Origin: a virus
Direction: 5' to 3' (one strand)
DNA length: 48,233 nucleotides
IMG/VR virus record: IMGVR_UViG_3300046387_000975
Span: 1-48,233 of that record
The notes beneath the pieces were generated by a model. That model made no database searches, was not told the DNA's origin, and worked only from the letters and a program-made list of their open reading frames with translations. The translations under genes and the position numbers were made by a program. Below, in pieces: positions 28,602 through 37,587 of this stretch. Every line of letters starts with the position of its first letter. Within the stretch, counting starts at the first letter, position 1.

Positions 28602-30434
28602 ATGGCCACTACAATTAAATCAGCTGATCTTGATTTTAACACGATTAAAACTCGATTAAAAGATTATCTGAAATCTAAAACAGAATTTGCTGACTATGAT
28701 TTTGAGGCGGCCGGTCTTTCTAATTTGTTAGATGTATTGGCGTATAATACACATGTAAATGGTCTAACAGCTAACTTTGCTCTTAACGAATCGTTTCTTA
28801 ATACTGCACAGCTAAGATCTTCTGTAGTATCTCATGCAGAAATGTTAGGCTATGTGCCTCTTTCTATGGTTTCTTCAAGAGCATTTCTTAATCTTTCTCT
28901 TTTAGTATCTGCCGCAGTTAGGCCGACGACTATTACACTTCCTAAAGGTACCTCTTTTTCTGCTGATGCAGGTGGTGTTTCATATACATTTAGTACGCTA
29001 GAAGCATATACTGGAATTGATAATGGCAGTGGAGTATATGAATTTCTTACAAGCACTGGTGACAATTCTATTCCTGTACATGAAGGTGAAAAAAGAACTA
29101 AAACATTTTTTGTGGGTGAAAAAACAGAACAACAAGTTTATGTGATTCCAGATTTAACAATGGATACTCAAACGCTTGATGTACAGGTATTTGAAACCTC
29201 TTCAAGTTCTGGATTTGAAGTATATACGAATGTAAATACAGCTATTCGCATTGATGAAACATCGAGACATTACCAAATTAAAGAAGTGCCTAACGGATAC
29301 TATGAAATTATATTTAGTGATGGACACACTATTGGTAAAGCTCCAGAAGCCGGTAATAAAATTGTAGTTACGTATTTGTCATCATCCGGTGAAACAGCAA
29401 ATACTGCTACAGTCTTTTCACCTTCTGCCAATGTTGTTATTGATGGAATAGATTATCCACTTACTGTAGTAACAGAAGCCGGATCAGCTTCTGGTTCTCA
29501 AAGAGAAGAAATAGAATCAATAAGAGCAAATGCTCCACTTCTATTTTTGTCACAACAAAGATTAGTTACTGCACAAGATTATACTGCACAAATTTTAGCA
29601 AAATATAATCATGTAGTTGATGATGTTGTTTCATGGGGCGGAGAAGACAATAGCCCACCTGAATATGGTAAAGTATACGTTAGTCTTAAATTTAAAGATG
29701 GTACATCAACAATAGTGCAAGAAGCAACAAAAAGCGACATAATCACTACGTTAACTGACAATCTTTCTGTTATGTCAATTAGTACTGAATATGTAGATGT
29801 AGTCGAAACATTCCTTGAAGTGGAAACAATTTTCAACTTCGATCCGGATCTTACTACAGCGTCTCCGAAAGCTACAGAAAATGCCGTGTTTGCTACAGTA
29901 CAAAATTATTTTGAAGACAATTTAAACTTATTTGATAAAGTATTTAGAAGGTCTAATCTTTTATCTCTTATTGATGTACTTGATGAGTCAATTTTAAATA
30001 CAAAAATTAATGTTAAAATGCAGCAGCGTTTTACTCCTGTCGTTGGCCAACCTCTTACATATACTACAACTTTTCCTGCTGCCATTGCGACTCCAGATGA
30101 TGAATTAGTAAGAGTATCAACGAGTAGATTTACTTTTAATTCTAGGCCTTGTTTTATCCGTAATAAGTTAGGCTCTAATAAACTACAAATTATTAACGCC
30201 GACGGTCAAGTTGAAGTAGATAATATTGGTACATATTTTCCAGGATTTGGTATTGTTAGATTAGAAGGATTTAATCCTATTTCTATAGAAGGCGGTACAA
30301 GTATTAAAATTTCAGTTACACCTGGAAATCAAAGTACAGTCAGACCTCTTCGTAACTATGTTCTTAAGATTGATACTCAACTATCTAGTGCAATTGCTCA
30401 AATAGATTATCAGAACACTCAAACGTCATTATAA
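28602..30434 (+). CDS. 6: Baseplate wedge gp6 (baseplate J-like), 610 aa
   Basis: The start is typical gp6: DLDFNTIKTRLKDYLKSKTEF (residues 9-29), LSNLLDVLAYNTHVNGLTANFALNESFL near 40-67, and LRSSVVSHAEMLGYVP. Later the TAQDYTAQILAKYNHVVDDVVSWGGE region (near 325-350) matches the baseplate J-like core. Six gp6 dimers form the inner wedge ring. T4 gp6 is 660 residues. It follows gp25 directly; in T4 gp25 is elsewhere, but gp25-gp6 is the usual order in many other contractile systems. Confidence 0.92.
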   Translation: MATTIKSADLDFNTIKTRLKDYLKSKTEFADYDFEAAGLSNLLDVLAYNTHVNGLTANFALNESFLNTAQLRSSVVSHAEMLGYVPLSMVSSRAFLNLSLLVSAAVRPTTITLPKGTSFSADAGGVSYTFSTLEAYTGIDNGSGVYEFLTSTGDNSIPVHEGEKRTKTFFVGEKTEQQVYVIPDLTMDTQTLDVQVFETSSSSGFEVYTNVNTAIRIDETSRHYQIKEVPNGYYEIIFSDGHTIGKAPEAGNKIVVTYLSSSGETANTATVFSPSANVVIDGIDYPLTVVTEAGSASGSQREEIESIRANAPLLFLSQQRLVTAQDYTAQILAKYNHVVDDVVSWGGEDNSPPEYGKVYVSLKFKDGTSTIVQEATKSDIITTLTDNLSVMSISTEYVDVVETFLEVETIFNFDPDLTTASPKATENAVFATVQNYFEDNLNLFDKVFRRSNLLSLIDVLDESILNTKINVKMQQRFTPVVGQPLTYTTTFPAAIATPDDELVRVSTSRFTFNSRPCFIRNKLGSNKLQIINADGQVEVDNIGTYFPGFGIVRLEGFNPISIEGGTSIKISVTPGNQSTVRPLRNYVLKIDTQLSSAIAQIDYQNTQTSL

Positions 30435-30437
30435 GAT

Positions 30438-31367
30438 ATGTCACATAAACTTAAAGATCTAGGCCGTAGAACTATAAACTTCAGAAAAAGAAGTGTAAAA
30501 GAAGTTCTGCCTGAATATTTTGTATCAGAATACCCAGACTTTATTAAAGTGTTAGAATACTATTATGATTTTCTTGATTCAGACGGCGCTCATGCATTCG
30601 ATACAGAAATTAGACAATTAAACTCTATTAGAGATATTGGAGAAACTCCTGAAGAATATCTAAATTTACTTATTAATGAAACGACATCGTTGCAAGGTGG
30701 AGGATTATTTAAAGATCCGCGCTTTACAATGCGCAGATTTGCTGATAGCTATCGAAATAAAGGTTCTCGCTTTTCACTTGAAGAATTCTTTCAGGCTTTT
30801 TATCAAAAAACTGCAGAAGTAGAATATCCTAAGAAAGATATTTTCCAGGTAGGTGAATCTAAGATTGGTTATGATTCTGAAAAATATATTACAAATAATA
30901 AAAAATATCAAATATTTTCAATTTTGGTTAAAGTTGGGTTAGGTACATCTCAATACGAAAGCTTATATAAAAAGTTTGTACATCCGGCTGGATTTTATTT
31001 CGAAGGTGAGGTAACTACTGAAGATGAAGCAAAATTAAATAGTATACAAATTACGTCTGAAGCTGGATCGTTTATTGGGCTGATTCAATCAGAGGCTACC
31101 GTTGCTCCGGAAATCTTTGTATCAACAACTGGGCTGGTTGATTCTGATAATAGAACATATCGCTACGATTTAACTACACTAATTTCAGCGTATAGCACAG
31201 CAACAGCAGCTCAGCTTGATGCACAATACGAATCAATTGCTCAACTTATTACACCTAACTCGTTTACGTTTGATGATAGTGATACGATTAGACCTTCTCT
31301 CGATAATGTTATTGAGACAATGGACAATGATATGTTCACTAGATACCTTAGTGATTCATCATTCTAG
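30438..31367 (+). CDS. Probable baseplate wedge component at the gp7 position, 309 aa
   Basis: The N-terminal 150 residues have EVLPEYFVSEYPDFIKVLEYYYDFL (22-46), QLNSIRDIGETPEEYL and FADSYRNKGSRFSLEEFFQAF. From memory, this pattern opens virion proteins of marine T4-like phages that lie between gp6 and gp8. T4 gp7 is over 1000 residues, so this would be a greatly shortened equivalent or a different wedge protein with an analogous role. The C-terminal half is beta-rich with an acidic tail. It starts four bases after gp6. Confidence 0.62.
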   Translation: MSHKLKDLGRRTINFRKRSVKEVLPEYFVSEYPDFIKVLEYYYDFLDSDGAHAFDTEIRQLNSIRDIGETPEEYLNLLINETTSLQGGGLFKDPRFTMRRFADSYRNKGSRFSLEEFFQAFYQKTAEVEYPKKDIFQVGESKIGYDSEKYITNNKKYQIFSILVKVGLGTSQYESLYKKFVHPAGFYFEGEVTTEDEAKLNSIQITSEAGSFIGLIQSEATVAPEIFVSTTGLVDSDNRTYRYDLTTLISAYSTATAAQLDAQYESIAQLITPNSFTFDDSDTIRPSLDNVIETMDNDMFTRYLSDSSF

Positions 31368-31375
31368 TATAAATA
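31368..31375 (+). promoter_or_regulatory. Late promoter box TATAAATA
   Basis: Exact TATAAATA at the 3' end of the previous gene, overlapping no coding sequence, 29 bases before ATG 31405. It would boost transcription of the fibre-like gene and the gp8/DUF4815 genes behind it. Confidence 0.72.
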
Positions 31376-31404
31376 GAAACAAGAAGTTTATATAGGACTA
31401 AATA

Positions 31405-32406
31405 ATGACTAGACAAAATTTATCGACAGGCACTACTGCAAATGATGGTACAGGTGATACCTTACGAAGCGGCGCGACTAAAATTAACGCTAATTTTGTA
31501 GAGCTGTACAAAGCCTTTGGAGGTGATAGTAATATCCTAGCTCCAGGTATTGCCTTTGATAGTAACGGTATTATTTTTGAAGGTACGGTTGTTGATGCAA
31601 ATCAGCTTACATTGAGTGCTGCAACATTATCGGCTGATCATACGCAGGTATTACCTAATGCGTCTGGTAATATCGTAGTTGATACTGCTACTCAAACGCT
31701 GACTAATAAAACAATTACTACCCCAACTATGACAAACCCTACAATTGAAGACGCAACTTCAAGCTATAACTATAATGTTACTGCATCAGCACTAAGTGGT
31801 AATCGTACAGTCACACTTCCAGCACTGTCTACAAATGACACGATTACATTTAATGCGCAAACACAAACATTGACAAATAAAACATTAACTTCACCAACAA
31901 TAACTACTCCTACAGTTGCAACTCATATTAAAGATACTAATGGCGCCATACTCTTAACGACTACACCAGGCACATCGGCAGTTAATAACTTAGCTATTGA
32001 AAACGCGGGATATAGTAATAATCCTAAGTTAAGTGTAGAAGGTGCAGATCCTAATATTAGTATGAGTGTATCTTCAAAAGGTACAGGTGCGGTCTTTACT
32101 ACAAAGCTAGCATATGATACTGCTGTCATGACAAACAATGGTACTGCTGATCAAACAAAGACATATATACAATTTAATAGAGCAACAGCTCTTTCTGCTA
32201 CTCTTGCAGACGGTACAATAATTGGTGAAATTAAAATCTTTACAAATAAAAATACTGGAACTGCAACAGTAATTCCAACTAATTTTGCTCAAGGTACATC
32301 ATTTACGGTCACACAATATGGATCGGCTCAATGTATTTGGGATGGTACAAACTGGTATATGGTAGGTGGTGCTAGCGCGGCTCACGGCTATCTTGCAATT
32401 ACATAA
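31405..32406 (+). CDS. Fibre-like virion protein with TLTNKT repeats, 333 aa
   Basis: The N-terminal 40 residues carry the virion anchor pattern NLSTGTTANDGTGDTLRSGA then KINANFVELYKAF, seen in many marine phage tail proteins. The middle has repeated short motifs (QTLTNKTITTPT, QTLTNKTLTSPT) typical of trimeric fibre shafts. The last 100 residues look like a compact beta domain (FTVTQYGSAQCIWDGTNWYMVG) similar to fibre tips. It is encoded between gp7-position and gp8 genes, so it may be a short fibre or wedge decoration. Confidence 0.65.
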   Translation: MTRQNLSTGTTANDGTGDTLRSGATKINANFVELYKAFGGDSNILAPGIAFDSNGIIFEGTVVDANQLTLSAATLSADHTQVLPNASGNIVVDTATQTLTNKTITTPTMTNPTIEDATSSYNYNVTASALSGNRTVTLPALSTNDTITFNAQTQTLTNKTLTSPTITTPTVATHIKDTNGAILLTTTPGTSAVNNLAIENAGYSNNPKLSVEGADPNISMSVSSKGTGAVFTTKLAYDTAVMTNNGTADQTKTYIQFNRATALSATLADGTIIGEIKIFTNKNTGTATVIPTNFAQGTSFTVTQYGSAQCIWDGTNWYMVGGASAAHGYLAIT

Positions 32407-32418
32407 TAGGAAATAGAA

Positions 32419-33795
32419 ATGGCTGCTACTGTAACAAACAAACTTAAATTTCAATTACTTAATACACTGTATGATGAAGTTGTAAATTCAACAAATCGGT
32501 ATTATGTAGCGATTGGTAGATCAGAGGCATGGGATAGTGCTGAAACTGTACCTGCACCTCTTAATAGCCTAAGAGAAATTCGTAACTTTAAGTTATCTGC
32601 ACAATCAATTAAGCAAGTAACTGATGTATCATTTGTTATCCCTAGATATAATTGGTTAAGTGGCACAGTTTACTCATCATGGGATGATAACTTATCAGCA
32701 ATTCCTTCTAATTCATACTACGTAATTACAGAAGATAATCAAGTTTACATTTGCTTAAAGCAGGGTAAAACAGCTTTAGGTGCAGCAGTACAATCTACTG
32801 AAAAGCCGAGCGGTACAGGCACTAACCCAGTTAAAATGGCTGACGGTTACATTTGGAAATTTATGTACTCAATTTCTGGTGCATCTAGTGCTAAGTTTCT
32901 ATCTGCGAACTTTATGCCAGTTGCTAAAATTTATGATTCTTCAGGTACACCCGGTATTATTGTAGGAGAACGAGAGCAAGCATTAATTCAAGAAGCTGCA
33001 ACTGGTGGACAAGTTTTAGGTATCTCTATTACTGACCAAGGTAATGGCTATACATCTGCACCTACTGTTACTATTGTAGGAAACGGTAAAAATGCTGCAG
33101 CCACTGCAACAGTATCAGCTGGTAAAGTAATTAACATTGAGCTTGATTCAAGTGCTGATAGTGCAATGACAATGGGATTTGGTTATGACTTTGCTAGTAT
33201 TACTATGACAGGTGGTGGTGGCGCGGGAGCAACCGCTAGAGCAATTCTTTCTACTGACTCAGGTATAGGTGGTAATGCAATTTCTGATCTTCGCTCGTCA
33301 TCTTTAATGTTTAACGTAAAGCCATCTGGTATTGAAAACGGTGACTTTATTGTTGCTAATCAAGATTTCAGGCAGGTTGCTTTAATGAAGCGTCCTCGTA
33401 GGTATGCAGATTCTGATTATACAAATTCAACTGGAAGGTTATTAAGATATATTTCGCTTACCTCAGTTGCTGACACTGAAGCATTTGTAAGAGACGTTGT
33501 AATTACCGGCGCAACATCGGGTGCAAAGGCAATTATTGATGATATAGATAGTGATAGACTTTATGCACATCAAACTGAAATTACTGGTTTCTTACCATTT
33601 AATGAAGGTGAAACAATCACGGGTGGTGGCCAAACAGGCACATTAGTAGCCTCAGGTGTTGACGCCGACTCAGATGCATTTAGTAATGATGATGTTGAAA
33701 GATTTAAGAATGACATTATCTACATTGAAAATAGAGCTCCTGTCGAAAGAACTCTTACACAGACCGAAGACATTAAAGCTGTAATTACGCTATAG
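32419..33795 (+). CDS. 8: Baseplate wedge gp8 with inserted repeats, 458 aa
   Basis: The N-terminus has the gp8 elements RYYVAIGRSEAWDS (27-40), VSFVIPRYNWLSGTVY and GYIWKFMYSI, and the C-terminal IIYIENRAPVERTLTQTEDIKAVI corresponds to the end of T4 gp8. Between them are two inserts: ITDQGNGYTSAPTVTIVG-type repeats (about 198-285) and a GATSGAKAIIDDID plus FNEGETITGGG module (about 357-415). T4 gp8 is 334, so the inserts explain the extra length. GAAATAG before ATG is a weak ribosome site. Confidence 0.85.
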   Translation: MAATVTNKLKFQLLNTLYDEVVNSTNRYYVAIGRSEAWDSAETVPAPLNSLREIRNFKLSAQSIKQVTDVSFVIPRYNWLSGTVYSSWDDNLSAIPSNSYYVITEDNQVYICLKQGKTALGAAVQSTEKPSGTGTNPVKMADGYIWKFMYSISGASSAKFLSANFMPVAKIYDSSGTPGIIVGEREQALIQEAATGGQVLGISITDQGNGYTSAPTVTIVGNGKNAAATATVSAGKVINIELDSSADSAMTMGFGYDFASITMTGGGGAGATARAILSTDSGIGGNAISDLRSSSLMFNVKPSGIENGDFIVANQDFRQVALMKRPRRYADSDYTNSTGRLLRYISLTSVADTEAFVRDVVITGATSGAKAIIDDIDSDRLYAHQTEITGFLPFNEGETITGGGQTGTLVASGVDADSDAFSNDDVERFKNDIIYIENRAPVERTLTQTEDIKAVITL

Positions 33796-33805
33796 GATAA
33801 TTCAA

Positions 33806-36800
33806 ATGGCAACTACGATCACCAGTTCAACCTTTCCTAATACCTATAAGGATGATTACTTAGATAGTGATAATTATCATAAGATCCTCTTTAATAGTGG
33901 TGTTGCTCTTCAAGCAAGAGAATTAACGCAGCTACAGACTATTATCCAAAATCAAATTAAAAGATTTGGTGATAATATCTTTTTGGAAGGTGCTGTCGTA
34001 AAACCAGGTGGTGCAAACTTAAACTCTAAGTATGAGTTTATTAAGCTGAACACTAGTGTCTATAGTCTTCCTGGAACACCATCTAGTCTCGTAGGTACAT
34101 CATTTACTGGCCAATCGTCAGGTGTTGTTGCAAAGGTTTTAGAAGTAGTAGCGGCTGCGGGTTCAGACCCTGCTACACTGTATGTACAATATACTTCTAC
34201 ACTTGCCTCAGCATCAACAACTTCTGATCCTATTCGTATGAATGCCGGTGAAACAATGGATAATGGTAGTACGACCTTAGTTGTACAAACTACAAATACT
34301 ATAGATGATCCAGCGACCGGTACTGGTTCCCGTTTTTCTATTGGTGAAGGTATTTACTATGCAAATGGTAATTTTATATTCGTTGAAACGCAATCAAAAA
34401 TAATTTCGAAATACTCAGATGCACCAAATGCTGAGTGTGGGTTTAAGATTATTGAAGAAGTTGTGACGACAGCTGACGATACTGCACTATTTGATAATCA
34501 AGGTGTTACGCCAAACCTGTCAGCACCTGGTGCTGATCGTTATCGTATTCGTCTTCAAATTGCCACAAAAGCAGAAGTTGCTTCTGATGAAAATTTTGTA
34601 CACGTTGCAAATATCGTAAATGGTCGTATTCAGTCTGCAGTCAAGACAATTGATTCTTATAATGTGCCTAATGAATTAATTGCAAAAAGAATATCTGAAA
34701 ATTCAGGCGATTACATAGTAGAACCATTTACAATTAATTTCGAAACCGACTCTGCAACTGGATTTTTAAATCTTAAAATTTCTGACGGCATAGCGGTTGT
34801 TGAAGGATATAGAGCTGCAAAATATACCCCTACAAGTCTTAGAGTTGAAAAGGCTACAACAACAACTACAATTAATAACGACGTAACAGCAGCTAATTAT
34901 GGCAATTATGTGTTAGTAGACCCAGCCGAAGTCAAAGGCCTTCCTAACATTAATGAACTTGAGTTAGTAAATCTTAGAACAGTTGCTGATTATGGAGGAT
35001 CTACTATTGGTACCGCTCGAGTGAGAGGCGTAGCTGAAGACGGAGCAAACTATAGATATTACCTCTTTGATATTGTAATGAATACTGGTCAAGCATTTAG
35101 AGATGTTAAAAGTCTTGGTACCACTAGTACAAACTATTTTAATCCTACGCTTGAGTTAGGTAAAGCTGTACTTAAAGAAACCGGAAGTACGGTTCTTTTC
35201 CCGCTTCCTCATGATAGACCTAGCACTATTGCAGATATTTCTTTAGTAACCCAGCGAAGATTCACCACTACTACTAATAGCTCTGGACAAACAACAATTA
35301 CAGTTTCAGCCAGTGGTGAAGATTTTACGAATACCGGAGATTGGGTATTTGCTAAAGCAAATGACGCAATTATTACTACTTCAGTTAGTGTAACTGGTGC
35401 TGGTACACAGTCTGCTACAATCAGTGGATTACCTACTAGTGTTACAAACTTAGAAATATTGGCTTATGTTAATAAAGGCAATGGCATTGTTAGAGCTAAA
35501 ACATTAACCGATATGTCTAGATCTATTACGCCTGATGCAAGTGGAAATCTTCCTTTAGGTAAAGCTGACATTTATAGTATTACGGAAATTGTAGATGATG
35601 CCGATAGCTCAATTAACTATTCTGGTAGGTATTCACTCGACAGAGGACAAAGAGATAATTTTTATGCTTTAGGTAAGTTAACACTAAACGGTGGTATGAC
35701 AGCGCCGAGTGGATTAGTTCATGTTAAATACAAGTATTTTGAGCACGGCGTTAACGGAGATTTCTTTGCAGTTAATTCTTATACTGGTCAAGTAGAATAC
35801 GGTGATATTCCTTCACACACTTTATCAAATGGAAGAACTGTTAATTTAAGATCTGTACTAGATTTTAGATCTGTACAAGACTCTGATGGTAATTATTCTG
35901 GAATATCAACTGGAGGAAGAGTAGTAGAATTACCGCAGCCTTCAGACTTAATTAGATTTGATGGTACATATTATCAATCTTCATCTGCGCGGCTGGTAAT
36001 TGATACTGAAGGAGTCATTCAATACATTAAAGGACCCACAGGATTTAATCCTTCATTACCAGAAAAGCCAGAAAGAACTTTAGGACTATATAATATTACT
36101 CTAAATCCTAATACTATTAGTCCAAGAGATGTTAATATTAATAAGATTGAAAACAAACGATTTACAATGGCTGATATCGCACGACTTGAAGATCGAGTTG
36201 ATAAGATTGAAGAACTTACATCACTTAGTTTACTAGAATTAGATACAAATAATTTCGAAGTACTTGATTCGGCTGGAGTTAACAGAACTAAGTCTGGCGT
36301 TGTTGTAGATAATTTCTCTACACAAGCTTTGTCTGATACTAGATCAAGAGAATATAGAGCATCAATTAATCCTTTGCGACAGATAATGCGCCCTTGGTTT
36401 TATGAAGATAATATTAAATTAATGTATGATTCAGCTGCTTCTACAAATACAATTAAAAAAGGTGATAATATATATCTTAAATATACTGATGAAGTTTATA
36501 TGGATCAAAGCTTAGCTAGTCAATCTGTTGTTATTAATCCGTTTCAAGTGGTAGTTCATGAAGGCATAATTACACTTTCTCCTGGCTCTGATGAATGGAG
36601 AGACACCGAATATATTGCAAATAAAATTATTGATGGTGGCTCTAAATTAGACACTAATCAGGCATTACTTTGGGATAATTGGACATGGAATTGGGGCGGT
36701 ACTCCTATTGAAGAATTAAAGGTAGGATCTGCAACAAACTCTAAAGTTACTAATAGCGGTAATGTAACAACTACAGTAGTAAATAAGGTGGTGTCAGATG

Positions 36801-37561
36801 AAGTTGTACAAAAACTCGTAGGTGAGCGGGTGGTAAATGTTGCACTACTACCATTTATGAGATCTCGTAAAATTTTCTTCAAGGGTGAAGGCTTAAGACC
36901 TAACTCAAAGGTATTTGCATTTTTTGATGGACAACCAGTTGCAAGTTGGGTAAGAACCGAATCATTTACATATCATTCAGATAATGCAGTTGATTATGGC
37001 AACTTACACAGGAATGCTACTGGGCATCCTGAAACAGCAAGTACTCTTGAAACTGATGCCAACGGAATGGTTGAAGGATCGTTTTTTATTCCTCGAGGAC
37101 CAACTCTTAGCTTTAAAACGGGCACTAGAGAATTTAAGATTTTAGACATAAGTGTACCTAATGATAATGATTCATTAAGTATTGCTCGAGCGCTTTATTC
37201 ATCAGTAGGTCACTTAGATACAAAACAAAAAGATTATTTATCAACAAGAATGTTAACAGTCGAAGGCACCAGCTCTACTATTCACAGACCTTATTACAGT
37301 AGCGGTGACGGTAATTCTAATTACATAGATCAAGCTGGAAATCGTCATTTTGCTACATTACAAGACTGGATAAATGCCATGAATTCCCCGGGGCATCAGC
37401 CAGTAAGCGATCCACACCATGACTTTGCCGTTTCTCCAAATAGCAACATTAATGTAGGTACTGGTGGTAGAACAGATGCTGAAACAAACGCTGGAGCAGG
37501 GAATTACAGTTCTTATGATGACGTGGGTCATCATCCGGATCAAAATAACAGCCCGTTCTAG
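33806..37561 (+). CDS. Large virion protein, DUF4815 type, 1251 aa
   Basis: The opening (NYHKILFNSGVALQARELTQLQTIIQNQIKRFGD, residues 24-58) is characteristic of DUF4815 virion proteins of marine phages. It contains a SGVVAKVLEV module (about 107-160), many beta-rich stretches, a predicted coiled coil near 785-810 (MADIARLEDRVDKIEEL), a YFEHGVNGDFFAVNSY block near 650 and a His-rich tail (DPHHDFAV, GHHPDQNN). It occupies the place of gp9/gp10 in T4, at the outer baseplate. The next protein appears to carry the domain that often follows this one in the same chain. Confidence 0.72.
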   Translation: MATTITSSTFPNTYKDDYLDSDNYHKILFNSGVALQARELTQLQTIIQNQIKRFGDNIFLEGAVVKPGGANLNSKYEFIKLNTSVYSLPGTPSSLVGTSFTGQSSGVVAKVLEVVAAAGSDPATLYVQYTSTLASASTTSDPIRMNAGETMDNGSTTLVVQTTNTIDDPATGTGSRFSIGEGIYYANGNFIFVETQSKIISKYSDAPNAECGFKIIEEVVTTADDTALFDNQGVTPNLSAPGADRYRIRLQIATKAEVASDENFVHVANIVNGRIQSAVKTIDSYNVPNELIAKRISENSGDYIVEPFTINFETDSATGFLNLKISDGIAVVEGYRAAKYTPTSLRVEKATTTTTINNDVTAANYGNYVLVDPAEVKGLPNINELELVNLRTVADYGGSTIGTARVRGVAEDGANYRYYLFDIVMNTGQAFRDVKSLGTTSTNYFNPTLELGKAVLKETGSTVLFPLPHDRPSTIADISLVTQRRFTTTTNSSGQTTITVSASGEDFTNTGDWVFAKANDAIITTSVSVTGAGTQSATISGLPTSVTNLEILAYVNKGNGIVRAKTLTDMSRSITPDASGNLPLGKADIYSITEIVDDADSSINYSGRYSLDRGQRDNFYALGKLTLNGGMTAPSGLVHVKYKYFEHGVNGDFFAVNSYTGQVEYGDIPSHTLSNGRTVNLRSVLDFRSVQDSDGNYSGISTGGRVVELPQPSDLIRFDGTYYQSSSARLVIDTEGVIQYIKGPTGFNPSLPEKPERTLGLYNITLNPNTISPRDVNINKIENKRFTMADIARLEDRVDKIEELTSLSLLELDTNNFEVLDSAGVNRTKSGVVVDNFSTQALSDTRSREYRASINPLRQIMRPWFYEDNIKLMYDSAASTNTIKKGDNIYLKYTDEVYMDQSLASQSVVINPFQVVVHEGIITLSPGSDEWRDTEYIANKIIDGGSKLDTNQALLWDNWTWNWGGTPIEELKVGSATNSKVTNSGNVTTTVVNKVVSDEVVQKLVGERVVNVALLPFMRSRKIFFKGEGLRPNSKVFAFFDGQPVASWVRTESFTYHSDNAVDYGNLHRNATGHPETASTLETDANGMVEGSFFIPRGPTLSFKTGTREFKILDISVPNDNDSLSIARALYSSVGHLDTKQKDYLSTRMLTVEGTSSTIHRPYYSSGDGNSNYIDQAGNRHFATLQDWINAMNSPGHQPVSDPHHDFAVSPNSNINVGTGGRTDAETNAGAGNYSSYDDVGHHPDQNNSPF

Positions 37562-37587
37562 AAGGCGCGCGCTAAGGAGCATTAATA

